64,000 nt of DNA from CAWBBA01 sp963729795. GTDB taxonomy: Bacteria > Desulfobacterota > Desulfomonilia > Desulfomonilales > Desulfomonilaceae. Of this stretch, positions 53,294-63,832 are shown piece after piece. The position numbers and the translations under genes are program-made. The DNA is taken from NCBI GenBank assembly GCA_963729795.1, contig CAVSPC010000038.1:46648-110647 (forward strand), in the 5' to 3' direction. How positions within the stretch are numbered: the first letter of the stretch is position 1; each line of letters opens with the position of its first letter. The notes below the pieces were generated by a model. It was not told where the DNA came from. It searched no databases and saw only the letters and a list, made by a program, of their open reading frames with translations.

Positions 53294-55120
53294 ATGGAAT
53301 TTTCACGCAAACGCCTTTTCACCTTGGTGGTCGCAACGTTGTTTGTCATGTCCGCCGCGATGTCATTTGTGCCATCGGCGGATGCGATGAGATTCGGTGG
53401 AGGCGGCTCCAGGTTTGGGGGCAGCAGTTTCAGGCTTGGCGGGGCCGGATACAGGACCGGAGGGTTCCACTACAGGAGTTCTTCGAGCTGGTGGTCAGGC
53501 CCGAGCAGGGCAGTTTGGGGGAGTCGCAGCGGTGGTGGCATCTACAAGAAGCCTTCGTCGATCAAACCCTCCCAAAGCTATGGCAAGCCTTCGTCGGGGT
53601 CGGGAGCATCCGGTGCTTATTCAAAGCCTTCCCTTGGACAGCGATCGCCGGGCCAATACTCCAAGCCGTCATCAGTGGCCGGAAAGGAATCCTCAGGCAG
53701 CTACGCAAAGCCAAAAGTTGGTCTGCCGGGGGCAACCGGTCCTTCGACATTTGCCGGCGGATCGAAGTTCGACCGTAAAATGGTCCAGCAAATGAAGCAA
53801 CAGAGGGCGAAAGCCTCGCTCAACAGCTATCGGGCCGAAACCGGCAAATTCCAAAAAGCTGCCAGCACCCCATGGGAATCCTATAAGTCCAGCCCTGTTT
53901 ACAACAAGATCCACAACTATGGAGGCTTTGATTATCGCGCCCATTATGACCGCCGAGACTCGTTTTATCGGGGCATGGGTTGGAGTGCGCCCAAGTACGC
54001 TTACGGAATGGCGCCGTCCTATGGAATTTGGGACACACTGTTCTGGTTCATGATACTTGACCACTTTCACAATCGAAATTATGCAGCGACGGCCTACAAT
54101 TATGCCAACGATCCGGGATACCAGGCGTGGCGACGCGACGCGGAGGATCTGGCAAAGAATAACTCGGAGCTAAAAGCCAAGCTTGATGGCCTGGACAAAC
54201 AAGTTGCGGCTATGAAGGGCACACCGGTTGATCCCAACTACCTGCCCAAAGGCGTCCCCCCTGAGGTTGCAGTGGCAGCCAGCGCCATGGCGGCCAAACC
54301 TTCTGAGAAACCGGTAATAAGGTTCGCTACCGGGCCGAAGGACGGAAACTACCAGTATTTTGGCGAACTCCTCAAAAAGAAGGCGAACAAAGTCGACATT
54401 AAGCTCCGCACTACCGCCGGTTCCATGGAGAATTTGCGGCTAATCTCTTCGGGGGACATTGACATGGCCGTTGTTCAGAGCGATGTGTTGGCCATGCTCG
54501 GCAAGAAATTTCCGGGCCGCAAATTGATTTCCGAGCAGTCGACTCTATATCAAGAAGTGGTGCAACTGATTGTAAATGCCAATAGCGGTATCGATTCCAT
54601 AGAGGATATAAATCCTCGCAAAACAGCGGTGTATATTGGCCCTGAGGGCTCCGGCACAGCGATGACATGGGAAGGGCTGCGCCAGCAGCGAGAGCGCTAC
54701 AAGAAAATTCCTGTGAAACTGGCTGGATACGGCGTCAGCGAGAAAGACGTTCAGCGAAATCCCAAATTGGCCATGCTCTTCGTGGGCGGACTTCATAGTG
54801 ATATCTTGAAACAAGCCGAGAAGATCGCGGAGCAAACGGGAAAGCTCAAGCTGGCCGCTGTGGATGACCGAAGCCTGATCCGTAAAAAGGATGAGAACGG
54901 TAATGCCGTTTATCAATTCGTGACGATTCCGAGCAATGCCTATCCTGCTATGCAAAAAGGATGGTTTTGGCATCATGACGTGAAGACCCTGGCGGTCCAA
55001 GCTGTTTTGGTGCTTCGGACCGATTGGGTTAAAAAGTACGGACAGGAGGCCCTTGATGCCCTGTCGCTGGGGGTCATGGAAGCCAAAGCCGACATGCAGA
55101 AGAGACTGAAAGGGGAATGA
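53294..55120 (+). CDS. Secreted repeat protein fused to a TAXI-family solute-receptor domain
   Basis: 608 residues. A signal peptide ends at about residue 31 (SFVPSADA before MRFGGG). Residues 32-150 are Gly/Ser-rich with five short repeats of the Tyr-x-Lys-Pro-Ser type. A conserved-looking aromatic block follows (YGIWDTLFWFMILDHFHNRNY, then NDPGYQAWRRDAEDLAKNNSEL), a coiled stretch, and from about residue 345 a TAXI/TRAP-receptor-like domain: IRFATGPKDGNYQYFGELLKK, TTAGSMENLRLISSGDIDMAVVQSDVL and GPEGSGTAMTWEGL. The export signal places it in the periplasm. Partners downstream are DUF2491 and PspA-like proteins. No TRAP membrane subunits adjoin, so a sensor role rather than transport is plausible but unproven. 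Confidence 0.82.
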   Translation: MEFSRKRLFTLVVATLFVMSAAMSFVPSADAMRFGGGGSRFGGSSFRLGGAGYRTGGFHYRSSSSWWSGPSRAVWGSRSGGGIYKKPSSIKPSQSYGKPSSGSGASGAYSKPSLGQRSPGQYSKPSSVAGKESSGSYAKPKVGLPGATGPSTFAGGSKFDRKMVQQMKQQRAKASLNSYRAETGKFQKAASTPWESYKSSPVYNKIHNYGGFDYRAHYDRRDSFYRGMGWSAPKYAYGMAPSYGIWDTLFWFMILDHFHNRNYAATAYNYANDPGYQAWRRDAEDLAKNNSELKAKLDGLDKQVAAMKGTPVDPNYLPKGVPPEVAVAASAMAAKPSEKPVIRFATGPKDGNYQYFGELLKKKANKVDIKLRTTAGSMENLRLISSGDIDMAVVQSDVLAMLGKKFPGRKLISEQSTLYQEVVQLIVNANSGIDSIEDINPRKTAVYIGPEGSGTAMTWEGLRQQRERYKKIPVKLAGYGVSEKDVQRNPKLAMLFVGGLHSDILKQAEKIAEQTGKLKLAAVDDRSLIRKKDENGNAVYQFVTIPSNAYPAMQKGWFWHHDVKTLAVQAVLVLRTDWVKKYGQEALDALSLGVMEAKADMQKRLKGE

Positions 55121-55145
55121 GAGGCCGCCAATCAAGGAGGAATAA

Positions 55146-55880
55146 ATGGGAAGCACGCTCGAATTGCTTAAAAAGATGGCTTCAAGAAAAGCTGAAGAGC
55201 TGAGGGGAGCATTCTCAAGCGGTGGGCAGGGAGAGAGAATTGACAAAAACCTTCCGCTGAATTTGAGAATTAATGGCTTAGTTGAGGTATCGGAAGTTGA
55301 CTTTCTCCTTGGGGGTGATGATATCAAAATTCGACACCCCAAAGGCAGAGGCACGGTGGCAGCGTACGGTGTCGCCACGATATTTGGGTCAACGGTTCAC
55401 AGGTTTTATCTGGATTTCGAGACTGACCAGGATTATCTGCTTCAGATCGTTGTCGGAGACAATCAAGATATCGAGGAATGCAAGCTCTTATGGTCGGCTG
55501 ACACGGTGTATCCGGAAGATTGGGACTTCTGGCTGAACGGGAATGATGGCTACGTGGGTTACAGCATATTCGACACACCTGATAAGACAAGGTACTATCG
55601 GGTGTGGGAGGATCCGGGGGCCGAAAAGGTGGTGGAAGAAGGAGAGGGCGGGGAACGAATAACCCGTGTGCCACCGGTTGAGTTTTCGGAGACGCTCTAT
55701 GTTGGGTCCAATGGTGATAAGACGCAGATCGTCAAGCATTCGGTCATGCTTTACGGGCGCCATGCGAATGACAAAGTGGATGAATACCTGCTGGTCGGCC
55801 TCGATGAATATCCCGACACAGCCTTTATCCATTTGCTGATCGGCTTGGAGATAAATCCGGCTTCTCTGGATGTGATCTAG
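55146..55880 (+). CDS. DUF2491 (YjfK-like) protein
   Basis: 244 residues, cytosolic, no signal. It starts MGSTLELLKKMASRKAEELRG and has the family-like LNLRINGLVEVSEVDFLL, VAAYGVATIFGSTVHRFYLD, DQDYLLQIVVGDNQDIEECKLL and SADTVYPEDWDFWL. YYRVWEDPGAEKVVE and YLLVGLDEYPDTAFIHLLIGLEI close it. DUF2491 proteins such as E. coli YjfK occur beside the PspA-like YjfJ, and here the same pairing is seen. It starts 25 nt after the TAXI fusion gene, with AAGGAGG before the ATG. Biochemical function is unknown. Confidence 0.82.
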   Translation: MGSTLELLKKMASRKAEELRGAFSSGGQGERIDKNLPLNLRINGLVEVSEVDFLLGGDDIKIRHPKGRGTVAAYGVATIFGSTVHRFYLDFETDQDYLLQIVVGDNQDIEECKLLWSADTVYPEDWDFWLNGNDGYVGYSIFDTPDKTRYYRVWEDPGAEKVVEEGEGGERITRVPPVEFSETLYVGSNGDKTQIVKHSVMLYGRHANDKVDEYLLVGLDEYPDTAFIHLLIGLEINPASLDVI

Positions 55881-56026
55881 CGGTAGATACATGAAGTGTG
55901 CGGCCTTGCAAAAATAAATCCGATTCCCCTTGCAAATAGCCCTTTGGCTTGGTTTGCTTGCAATCGGGCGGTATTTGTGTTCGAAAGTGAACAACGGTTT
56001 CAGTTCCTTCAAAGGAGGATCACGAC

Positions 56027-56809
56027 ATGGGAACAATTTTCGGTTTCATGAAAAATCTAGGCAAGCAAAAATTGGGTGACGCCGGTCGAAGTCTCACGGA
56101 AGCTATCGTATCCTGGGATCCTGAAGGGGCTTCTCAAGCAGAGATTGAGACTATGATCGAAGACTTGGACAAGATTACCCGTGAAGCTGCCAATGCCCGC
56201 CAGACCTTCCAAAAGGAGAAGACACAAGCGGACGCTGTCAAGGCGAACTACGACAGGCATCTCCAGGCTGCAGAGCTTCTCAATCAAAAATTGGAAACAG
56301 CGAAGACGGCCGGAAATGATGCCGATGTGAAAAGCCTGGGCGAAAGCCTGGAAAAGTTACTCAAAGAGCTTGAGACCCTTCGGCCTGAGGTAGAGCGAGA
56401 AGCTAAGGATGCGGACGAAGCCAAATCCGTGATGGAAGAACTCGAGGAATTTGCCCGCGTGGCTGCTGAAAAGGTGAAAAATGCAAGGACGCAGCTTGAA
56501 GCCGGGAAGAGAGAAATGCAGCGCGCCGAATTGGAGAAGCAACGAGCCCAGGAACGCGCCGGGCACGCGGAACGGCTGGCGGGTTTGCGAGAAGAAACTT
56601 CGAATCTGGGGGTGGCATTGTCGGCCATGAATAGGCAGGCCGAAAAGGCTAGAACTGAAGCCGCTGCAGCCGGCATGAAGGCTAACCTGCTTTCTCCCGA
56701 GAAATCTTCTGAAGACAAGAACATCGAAGAAGCCTTAAAAGCGGTTTCCGGAGAGACCGCGGAACCTCAAGGGAGCTTTGCCGAGCGACTGGCCGTTCTA
56801 AAGAAATAG
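56027..56809 (+). CDS. PspA/IM30-family coiled-coil protein (YjfJ-like)
   Basis: 260 residues, almost wholly helical. It begins MGTIFGFMKNLGKQKLGDA (amphipathic membrane-binding helix), then a long coiled coil of Glu, Lys, Ala and Gln (about 45-215) and ends EPQGSFAERLAVLKK. The closing ERL-x-x-LKK and size recall E. coli YjfJ (FALARL-like end). PspA-type proteins polymerise on damaged membranes (ESCRT-III superfamily). An AAAGGAGG site precedes the ATG; a 146-nt gap separates it from DUF2491. Assignment to the PspA fold is by pattern and neighbourhood. Confidence 0.75.
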   Translation: MGTIFGFMKNLGKQKLGDAGRSLTEAIVSWDPEGASQAEIETMIEDLDKITREAANARQTFQKEKTQADAVKANYDRHLQAAELLNQKLETAKTAGNDADVKSLGESLEKLLKELETLRPEVEREAKDADEAKSVMEELEEFARVAAEKVKNARTQLEAGKREMQRAELEKQRAQERAGHAERLAGLREETSNLGVALSAMNRQAEKARTEAAAAGMKANLLSPEKSSEDKNIEEALKAVSGETAEPQGSFAERLAVLKK

Positions 56810-56870
56810 TGAGGACAAGCTCTAATAAGTCGTCATATCAAGCTACTCCTCTGTATGTGAGGAGCCGTCT

Positions 56871-57638
56871 TTGGGCTCACAGCGGGAAAACACCGACCGG
56901 CTGGAAGTGGAGGACATGCGCGTCATGATCCGCGATGCTGCTGATCCGCGAGAAAAACCATACAATCCGGAAAATAAGCCGGTCGGGCTCCGTTCGCGTA
57001 TAGCCGCCGCCTTACGTGAAGCCGAAGCAAGGTCTAGTGACCTAGCCGGTCGAAGACCTGATGCCGCAACGGGATTATGGGCGAGAGGGCGAGAATTAGT
57101 TCGCAAGAACGTAATTGATCCCTTGATTTTCTCGCAGCATTCTCCGTCATTCGATGCGACTGGAGTGGCATTGGGTTTCGTAGTCGGATTTGGCTGCCCC
57201 TTCGGTGCGCACGTCCTGACCTTAAGTTTGCTCAGGCTGCTGTTCAGGTTCAATTTGATGTTGGCCGTTGCTTTCACATTCGTAATAAATCCGATTAATA
57301 TCGTACCGTTTTATTACGGATACTATCGGTTAGGGTCCCTAGTGCTTGGACGACCCGTCGCGATGAACTTCGAGATCTTCCAAAGAATCATGAATCCCGT
57401 CTTGAATAAGGCGTACTTTTGGGAAGCTCACGCCGCTTTCATCCAGCTTGGATCGGAAATCCTCGCCCGGTGGCTGGTCTCTGCTGTGATTCTGGCGACC
57501 GTCTCGGGCGTCTTGGGCTACATTGTCACGTTCAGAGTCCAAAAAGAGCGGTGCATGAGACGGGCTCGAATGTTGGGGATTCAGTATGAAAAGTACCTGG
57601 CGGAAGTGGAGAAAAAAGCTCGAGCAGATGAAAAGTGA
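56871..57638 (+). CDS. DUF2062 membrane protein
   Basis: 255 residues starting at a TTG behind a GAGGAG site. The N-terminal 70 residues are charged; the DUF2062-like part then reads ALGFVVGFGCPFGAHVLTLSLLRLLFRFNLMLAVAFTFVINPINIVPFYYGYYRLGSLVLG, with the conserved NPxxxxPFYY feature and two to three membrane helices. A further helix (LARWLVSAVILATVSGVLGYIVTF) precedes a basic tail. DUF2062 proteins are inner-membrane proteins of unknown role. It lies 61 nt after the PspA-like gene and may belong to the same transcript. Confidence 0.85.
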   Translation: MGSQRENTDRLEVEDMRVMIRDAADPREKPYNPENKPVGLRSRIAAALREAEARSSDLAGRRPDAATGLWARGRELVRKNVIDPLIFSQHSPSFDATGVALGFVVGFGCPFGAHVLTLSLLRLLFRFNLMLAVAFTFVINPINIVPFYYGYYRLGSLVLGRPVAMNFEIFQRIMNPVLNKAYFWEAHAAFIQLGSEILARWLVSAVILATVSGVLGYIVTFRVQKERCMRRARMLGIQYEKYLAEVEKKARADEK

Positions 57639-57772
57639 TACCGCTGTCTATTCTGCGCTTGGGCTTTTTCGTTCGCAGGGTCTGCCAGAAAATGCGCCGC
57701 TTTTTGGCAACAGGGTAGAAGCCGGTGAACCGATCTTTACGGAAGGAAGTTCCTTTCAGAGGCTTCACGGGG

Positions 57773-58012
57773 TCATTTGGGCTCTATTTTGGCCGTATCC
57801 GTCTCTGCCGACTTTGTCTCTATGCGGGCAGTGGGCTGCATCGGCCCGGCGCTGCCCGCTGCGGGCTGAGCGTCGTCGCTATCGAGGGCTTTCTTGAAAC
57901 TCTTTATTCCCTGGGCCACACCACCCATAATCTCCGGGATCCTCTTGGCACCAAAGACAACGACAACGATGAGAAGGATCAAGATTAGTTCGCTTGGTGA
58001 CGGTATTTCCAT
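57773..58012 (-). CDS. tatA: tatA/tatE, twin-arginine translocase subunit
   Basis: 79 residues: a single transmembrane helix (LILILLIVVVVFGAKRIPEI) with the hallmark FGAKRIPE turn, then an amphipathic helix (IMGGVAQGIKSFKKAL) and an acidic, Ala/Thr-rich tail. An AGGAG site precedes the ATG. It forms the Tat export pore; tatC is not in the window. It is convergent with the DUF2062 gene and follows the alpha-2-macroglobulin gene on the same strand. Confidence 0.93.
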   Translation of the reverse strand: MEIPSPSELILILLIVVVVFGAKRIPEIMGGVAQGIKSFKKALDSDDAQPAAGSAGPMQPTARIETKSAETDTAKIEPK

Positions 58013-58217
58013 TTTTGCTCCTCAAGACCGCACGCCTGGCGCCGATCTTTTCACTCAGTTTATGGACTCTATTGTAATCACAAGAAGATCCTGAGTCAAA
58101 CATCCGAGGATTCCAGGGCGTGCACTCGCCTCAGCGAGGCAATGCTGCCGGCGCAACGGAGGAGCAACCCGACGGTAACTGTGTCAGTTTTTTGTAGCGG
58201 TCAATCTATCCTCATAA

Positions 58218-61200
58218 TCATTTCTTTGCAGGGAGTATTACGACTTTCTTCCCCAAAGTTTTCCCGAAACGATCAGGGTTATACATGAGCGAGATTCGGG
58301 ACCCTCTCATCCAGAATTCACCCTCCGCAACAGCCCTGGCAAGGTAAGAGTACCGGTAAGCCCCTCCCCAAGCCCGGTCTTTGAAGACCCTTACGCCATC
58401 ATCGCGAAATTCGAAGTAAGTTGGAGCGAAAATCAAAGAAGCCACCGCGCCAGGAAGCTTGTTCTCTTGATCGACTTTGCGCTATCGCACCCTCTGTTTT
58501 CAGCTCTGAATTGATAGGAACCAGGCCGGCGGGGACAGGATCCTCAAGGGCCAGATACTCCAAAGTTCCATATCCACCGTCTTTGGGCGAGCGAACAATT
58601 CCTATCTCGATGGTGACTCTAACCACATCGCCTAGCCGGATTTCGTCTTTACCATTTAGGTTTTCCATCTTCTTGCGTAGTGTGAACCCCGCGGTCAGCT
58701 TCGACGGGTCTGTGACTACATCCGGATAGGCGACGGAGAGATCATAATTCAAAAGGTTCTTTGAATCGGATTCCACCCGAATAGCTCCTTTTTCCAGAAG
58801 CAGACGCGGATCTAAATCGACGTAAGCGGCCGCCTCCGACACTGTCACCTCAGTGGGTGATTCACCGCCATAATCTATGCGGACCCGAACGGGCACAACT
58901 TTTTTCGTTTCCTTGCCTCGATAGTATTTACTAAGTGCCAACAGGCACCAGCCCGTGTCGGCAGTGGACGACCATCGACCGTCCGGTTTCAGGCCCCTCA
59001 TGAGATCTCCTGCCCACGAATCTGCCTTCTTCGATGTGCCCCCTAGTTCAACAGATGCCATAAGGCAGACCGCAAGTTCTCGGTAACTGGAGTTGCGGTA
59101 ATCGGTTCGGCTCGGATCGAAGTGAGGGTTGAGCTTTGAGACCATCTCTTTGAGCTTCTCAGGCGACAAGTATCCGACTTCTTTTGCTGACAGGAGGAGC
59201 AATGCCTTGCTCTCATCCCTCAGAGAATCGTATTCCCGGAAGAAAGGCTCCAGCTCTTGCGGGGTGAGCATTTTGCCGACGGCAAGATTGAAGAGTGCTA
59301 ATTCCCTTGTCCAGGCTGCACCATGATACCGGTCGGATTCCCTCTTCTTGAACAAGTTGTCATGAAGGAACGTCAGTGCCCTTTTGAGACTCTCCTTGGG
59401 AACCTCGTACCCCGCGTGGCTCGCCGTGAGTAACGCAAATGAGGCATACATAGTCCCCCACCAGGAAGGATTTAATTGACCGGGCCAATAAGAGAAGCCA
59501 CCTCCAGCCAGTTGCATGGACAATAGGCGTTCAATCCCGCTCTTCAGGAATCGATTGGTATCTTCCGCTGACACGCCCGGAATAACTTTTGAACGCGCAA
59601 GATCCCGTATGCCGGCCAGAGGGATTATCCCCGAGCTGGTCTGCTCGATGCATCCGTACGGGTATCTGAGCAGGTATTTCAGTCCGGGTGCTATCCGCGT
59701 CCAGTTGGTGGTGCTAAAGCTCAAAATCGCTTTGAAATCTCCAGGATTTATGTCCTCAGGTTTCAGGGCTTTCAATGCTTCTGGAAAGGGCGAGGATATT
59801 GCCGTCTGTTTGGTAAAACTTCCCAGGACTGTACGAGTAACCGGCATATATCTGGAATGGATGGGCAACGTCTGTTCCACAGCGTCGCTATATTGCCCCG
59901 AAGGACCGGTGAAGGCCCCTTGAAAACGGAAGAGCCCTTTTTCAGCTCCTCCGATAACTTCCGCCATGACCTTTACAGAAGATGACGCAAAAGGGTCCAA
60001 CGCTAGAGAAGATTGCTGTAGTCGCACATTCAAGCCAGAGGAACTTTCGGCCTTGAGGAGGACATCGCCTCTTCCCGAGGTCTTATTGTAGAGCGACAAC
60101 GGAAAAGTTACCCGGTCTCCGGGGATGAGAAATCGGGGAATTGACGGCTCGATGAAGAACTCTTTGGTGACAACCATGTTCCGCTGCCCGGATACAAAGC
60201 CTGCGCTTTTATCCGCGGCAACTGCATAAACGCGGTAAGCGGTGGTGGTATCAGGGAGCTGAAATTCAACGGTCGCGTGGCCGGACTCGTCTGTGACCAC
60301 CGCTGGATTGAAGTAAGCTACCGGCCTAAAATCTTTTCGCAGTTTAAGAGTGCTTGCGACTGCTCCCATGCCCATTCCGCCCCCGGTTAGAGGTTTTGTG
60401 GAAAACATGCGAAGCAAATCCTGGCTCACTAGGGCTTCGCGCAAATCTCCTGAAAATACGGAAAGAGGGATGCTGAAGTTGGTGAGGGAGGACAAGTCCG
60501 GCGTCTGAAAACGAGTAAGTGCGAGCACCGCCTCATCGACCACACAAACAGCTAGTTCCGATAATACACCCTTGCCATTTTGATCGGTTACTTTAAAGAC
60601 CAGAGTCTTCTTCTCGCCGGGGCGCCCTTTCAGCTCAGACGTTTCCGGAGCGATATCGAGGCGGAGCTTTTCCACGTCGCCCCTAACAGTGACATCGGCG
60701 TATCCGTAATAAATGGTGGGAATGTCCGTATCTACCTGGGTAGAATAAACAGGGAAACCTTCCCTACCCGCTGCAGCCATCATCGATATGTATACGTTTG
60801 GTTGGAATTTCTTTGTGGCCTCAAACTGGTAACTCCCGTCATTTCCGTTCACATCTATGACTCGGTAGTCAAGGATTTCTCCTCCCTTCTCGATTGTCAC
60901 CAGACCTTTCTTGACCGGCCGAGGGGTGTGGAATTGAATTTGAACCGGCTCTCCGGTCCGAAACTCTTTCTTCGTCATGGAGAGAAGGACCTCGTTGCTC
61001 GTGCGGGTCTCTTTTTTGGTTCGGTTTCTAACCCACTGGTCGTAATCTTCCCAACCGACGGTGAAGAGGGTTTGACTCGTGTATGGCCCGGTCTTGTCCT
61101 TGTAAGTGAAACGGACCATGTAATCGCCGGAATCGGTCAGCTCCAAATGAAAGACCGCTTCTCCATTTACAATAGGCTGCTGGGAAGTAAGGCTCTTCAT

Positions 61201-63607
61201 CCACCCCTCTTCCCACATAGGATTTATATTTCCAGACTCATCCCGCTTTTGAGTGTAAAAATATTTCTTCTGCATTATTTGGGCTTCGATTTTGCCCGAA
61301 GGAATCTTCTTTCCTTGCTGATCCACGACTATGACCTTCAGCGGCGCAGCATAGCCGGACTGAACACGGCGCGGGTGATTGGATATGCCGACAAGTACAG
61401 AGGGTTGCGGGTTAAAAGTTTGCACCTCTGTGGCCGGTTCGCCGTCGATATCCAGCACCGTGGCTGAAACATTTATGCCATAGATGCCGGTTAGCAAACG
61501 TGGGTCTAAGGGTATTGTCAAGCGGAGGTTTCCATCCCGATCTAACATGGATTCCCCCGATTCAAGGAATAGCGTTTTATCGTCCTCATTTCCGAAAAAA
61601 TAACCATCCAGGCCCGCCACCTTGTGGACGGCAGGCACAAGCATCGCCTTCCACCGCATGCGTGCATTCTTGACCGGTCCGCCAGTGTAATACCGTCCTT
61701 GAACGTCAACCGTGACAAACTCGTCCTCGTGCTTCAGGCCGATATACTCTGTGCTTACTCTTTCCCCCCTCTTAACTGAGAGGGAAACATAGTGACGGGG
61801 CCGTTTGAACTCTTGGACCAGGAATGTCCTGGTGAACAAGTTTTGTTTGTTCCGGCCGTCGGTCATCGCTTTTATCGTATAAGTGCCAACCGGGAAGAAT
61901 TTTCTGAGTTGAAAAGTGTCATAACAACTTCCAAACTCATTCAGCTTGAACTCCTTGGTGTAGAGAAGGTCTCCTCGAGGACTCTCAATGTTCATTTTGA
62001 CCGATTCGCCGGAAGGAGAGACGATGCGATTGTCTTTGTAATCTCTGGATATAAACTTGAAATCTACTTTGTCCCCCGGCCGGTACACCCCGCGTTCGGT
62101 GAAAATGTATCCGGTTTGGGATGTCGGATTAGCCTGCAAGTGTTGAGTCTGCTTGACAGAGAAGGGTTTCAGGGCAAGTGTTTCAACTCCTATGCAGGAC
62201 GCGTCCGAGGGAGTAGCCGCTACGGCCCACTTCAATTTGGTCAGGGCAAGACTTCCTTTGGTTTTTTCTGTGGCCTGAAGCTCTGACAATATAGGGAACT
62301 CTTGCCCGTCTTTGACGAACAACAGCCCGTTCTTATCCGTCTTGCCTACCATGTACTTGTGATTGTCTACGTCCGACAGATAGATCTCTGCACCTGAAAC
62401 AGGACTTCCTGTATGAATTGAGGTCACCCATAAAAGCAGGTCCTTTGCCGATCTCTTGTAACTCACCGCGAGGTCGGTAATCTGAATAAGCCGTCGGGCA
62501 TTCCCATGAAAACGTCCATCCGGGTCGGTAAATACAGCCACCCAAAGCCCGCCTTTGTCAGGGTGCTCCCGGAAAGATAATGGAACTGAGTAGCCGTAGA
62601 CGTGGTCAAGCGCCTCAGGAGCGAAAAACGCGTCCGAGTCCTCAGTGTATTTCCCTGCGAACGCGCTGCTGATCTTGCCGGAGCCGACGAGATTTTTCAG
62701 GGCCGTTATTTTGTCCTTGAGTTTCAATTGCTTGAAACTTTGCCCGTTCCAGAGACCTTCAGCCGTTTCCGGTACCAAGTAGGGCGGGATTTTAATGAGT
62801 TGGCAGCGTACCTTCGAAACATTAGCCAGGTTGACCGGGAAGAGTTGTCGACCCCGAAGTTCCACGACGGAGCGTTCCGTCTTGAGGGAGATCTCCGGCT
62901 TGATACCCGGGCCCTTGAAGCGATATTCCCCGGGTTGGAGCAGGCCGCGCCCGTTATTTACTGTGGCGGATGAGATTTCCATAAGATAATCCCGGTCGGT
63001 ACTCGAAATCCCCTGTGATGCGGAATCTCCAGCCTCCGGTTTTCGTGACGCTCAACCCGGCGACACTGGGGGTGATTTTTAGGGCCGCGACAAGGTCGTT
63101 CTCCGGGATATCTGCCGTCAAGGACAAAGTTAGCCCTTTGTCGGTCTTGGAACGATAGAAGGTACTCAGGTTGGTTACGGATATCTTTTCAATTGATATG
63201 AACTGATATGTGAAATCGTGTGCAAGAAGTTGTCTCCCGGTCACGTCGGAGAGCCCCTTGTTGATCACGATCTTGACCGACGCTGGTCGTTCGGAAATCA
63301 GGATGGGCACGAGCCTGAAAGCACGTGCAGGAGCCGTCGCCTTTTCGTGGTCCCGGAAGGTCTGAATCTCGAATTTCCCTTCGGCGCCGTCAGTCAGGAC
63401 TTTGGTTTGAGAGGCCAGATTCGACGGGAATACGGGGTTGTTGAATGACAGTGTGACGCTCCACTTCCCAGGGGTCTCTCCCGGATAATAGGCATCTCGA
63501 CGGGCATACACCGTCAAATCGTCGGCAAAGACCGCGGCGAATCCTCCCGTAAGAGCTACAAATAGGACGAGAATGAGCGGCAGCATACCCCTAAATCGTT
63601 GGTTCAT
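58218..63607 (-). pseudogene. Bacterial alpha-2-macroglobulin (YfhM type), broken by two frameshifts
   Basis: Three frames together spell one protein of about 1795 residues. The first (63607-62954) has a signal peptide (MLPLILVLFVALTGGFAAVFA) and the first MG domains; it loses frame near 62983. The second (62982-58399) carries most MG domains, a bait region and the thioester motif GCIEQ (59655-59641) in KYLLRYPYGCIEQ; it loses frame near 58476. The third (to 58218) has the typical YFEFRDDGVRVF and YRYSYLARAVAEGEF end. Each break heals by removing one base (a T at 62983-62984, an A at 58476-58478). Such proteins trap foreign proteases in the periplasm, with PBP1C as frequent partner. Function is undecided until the frames are checked. 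Confidence 0.85.
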
Positions 63608-63832
63608 GGCCCTAACTCCTTATCCATACAGAAGGGATTTAAGCGCACGTGTACCGACCTCCCCCGGCCGATAAGAAAACGCACAAATCGAGCAAAACGT
63701 ACTAATAAATTCCTAGAGATGTCAAGATCTTCATTCAGTGCTAATATATATGTATGGAGATTTTGTTCTGTTATAGTTTCGACGCAAGACAAGGATGAAT
63801 TGTAAGCAGTGCCTTCATGAAGCGGGAGACTA

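Noticed and set aside
57639..57772. Gene between DUF2062 and tatA
   Set aside because: The plus-strand frame here is the reverse of tatA and has no motifs.
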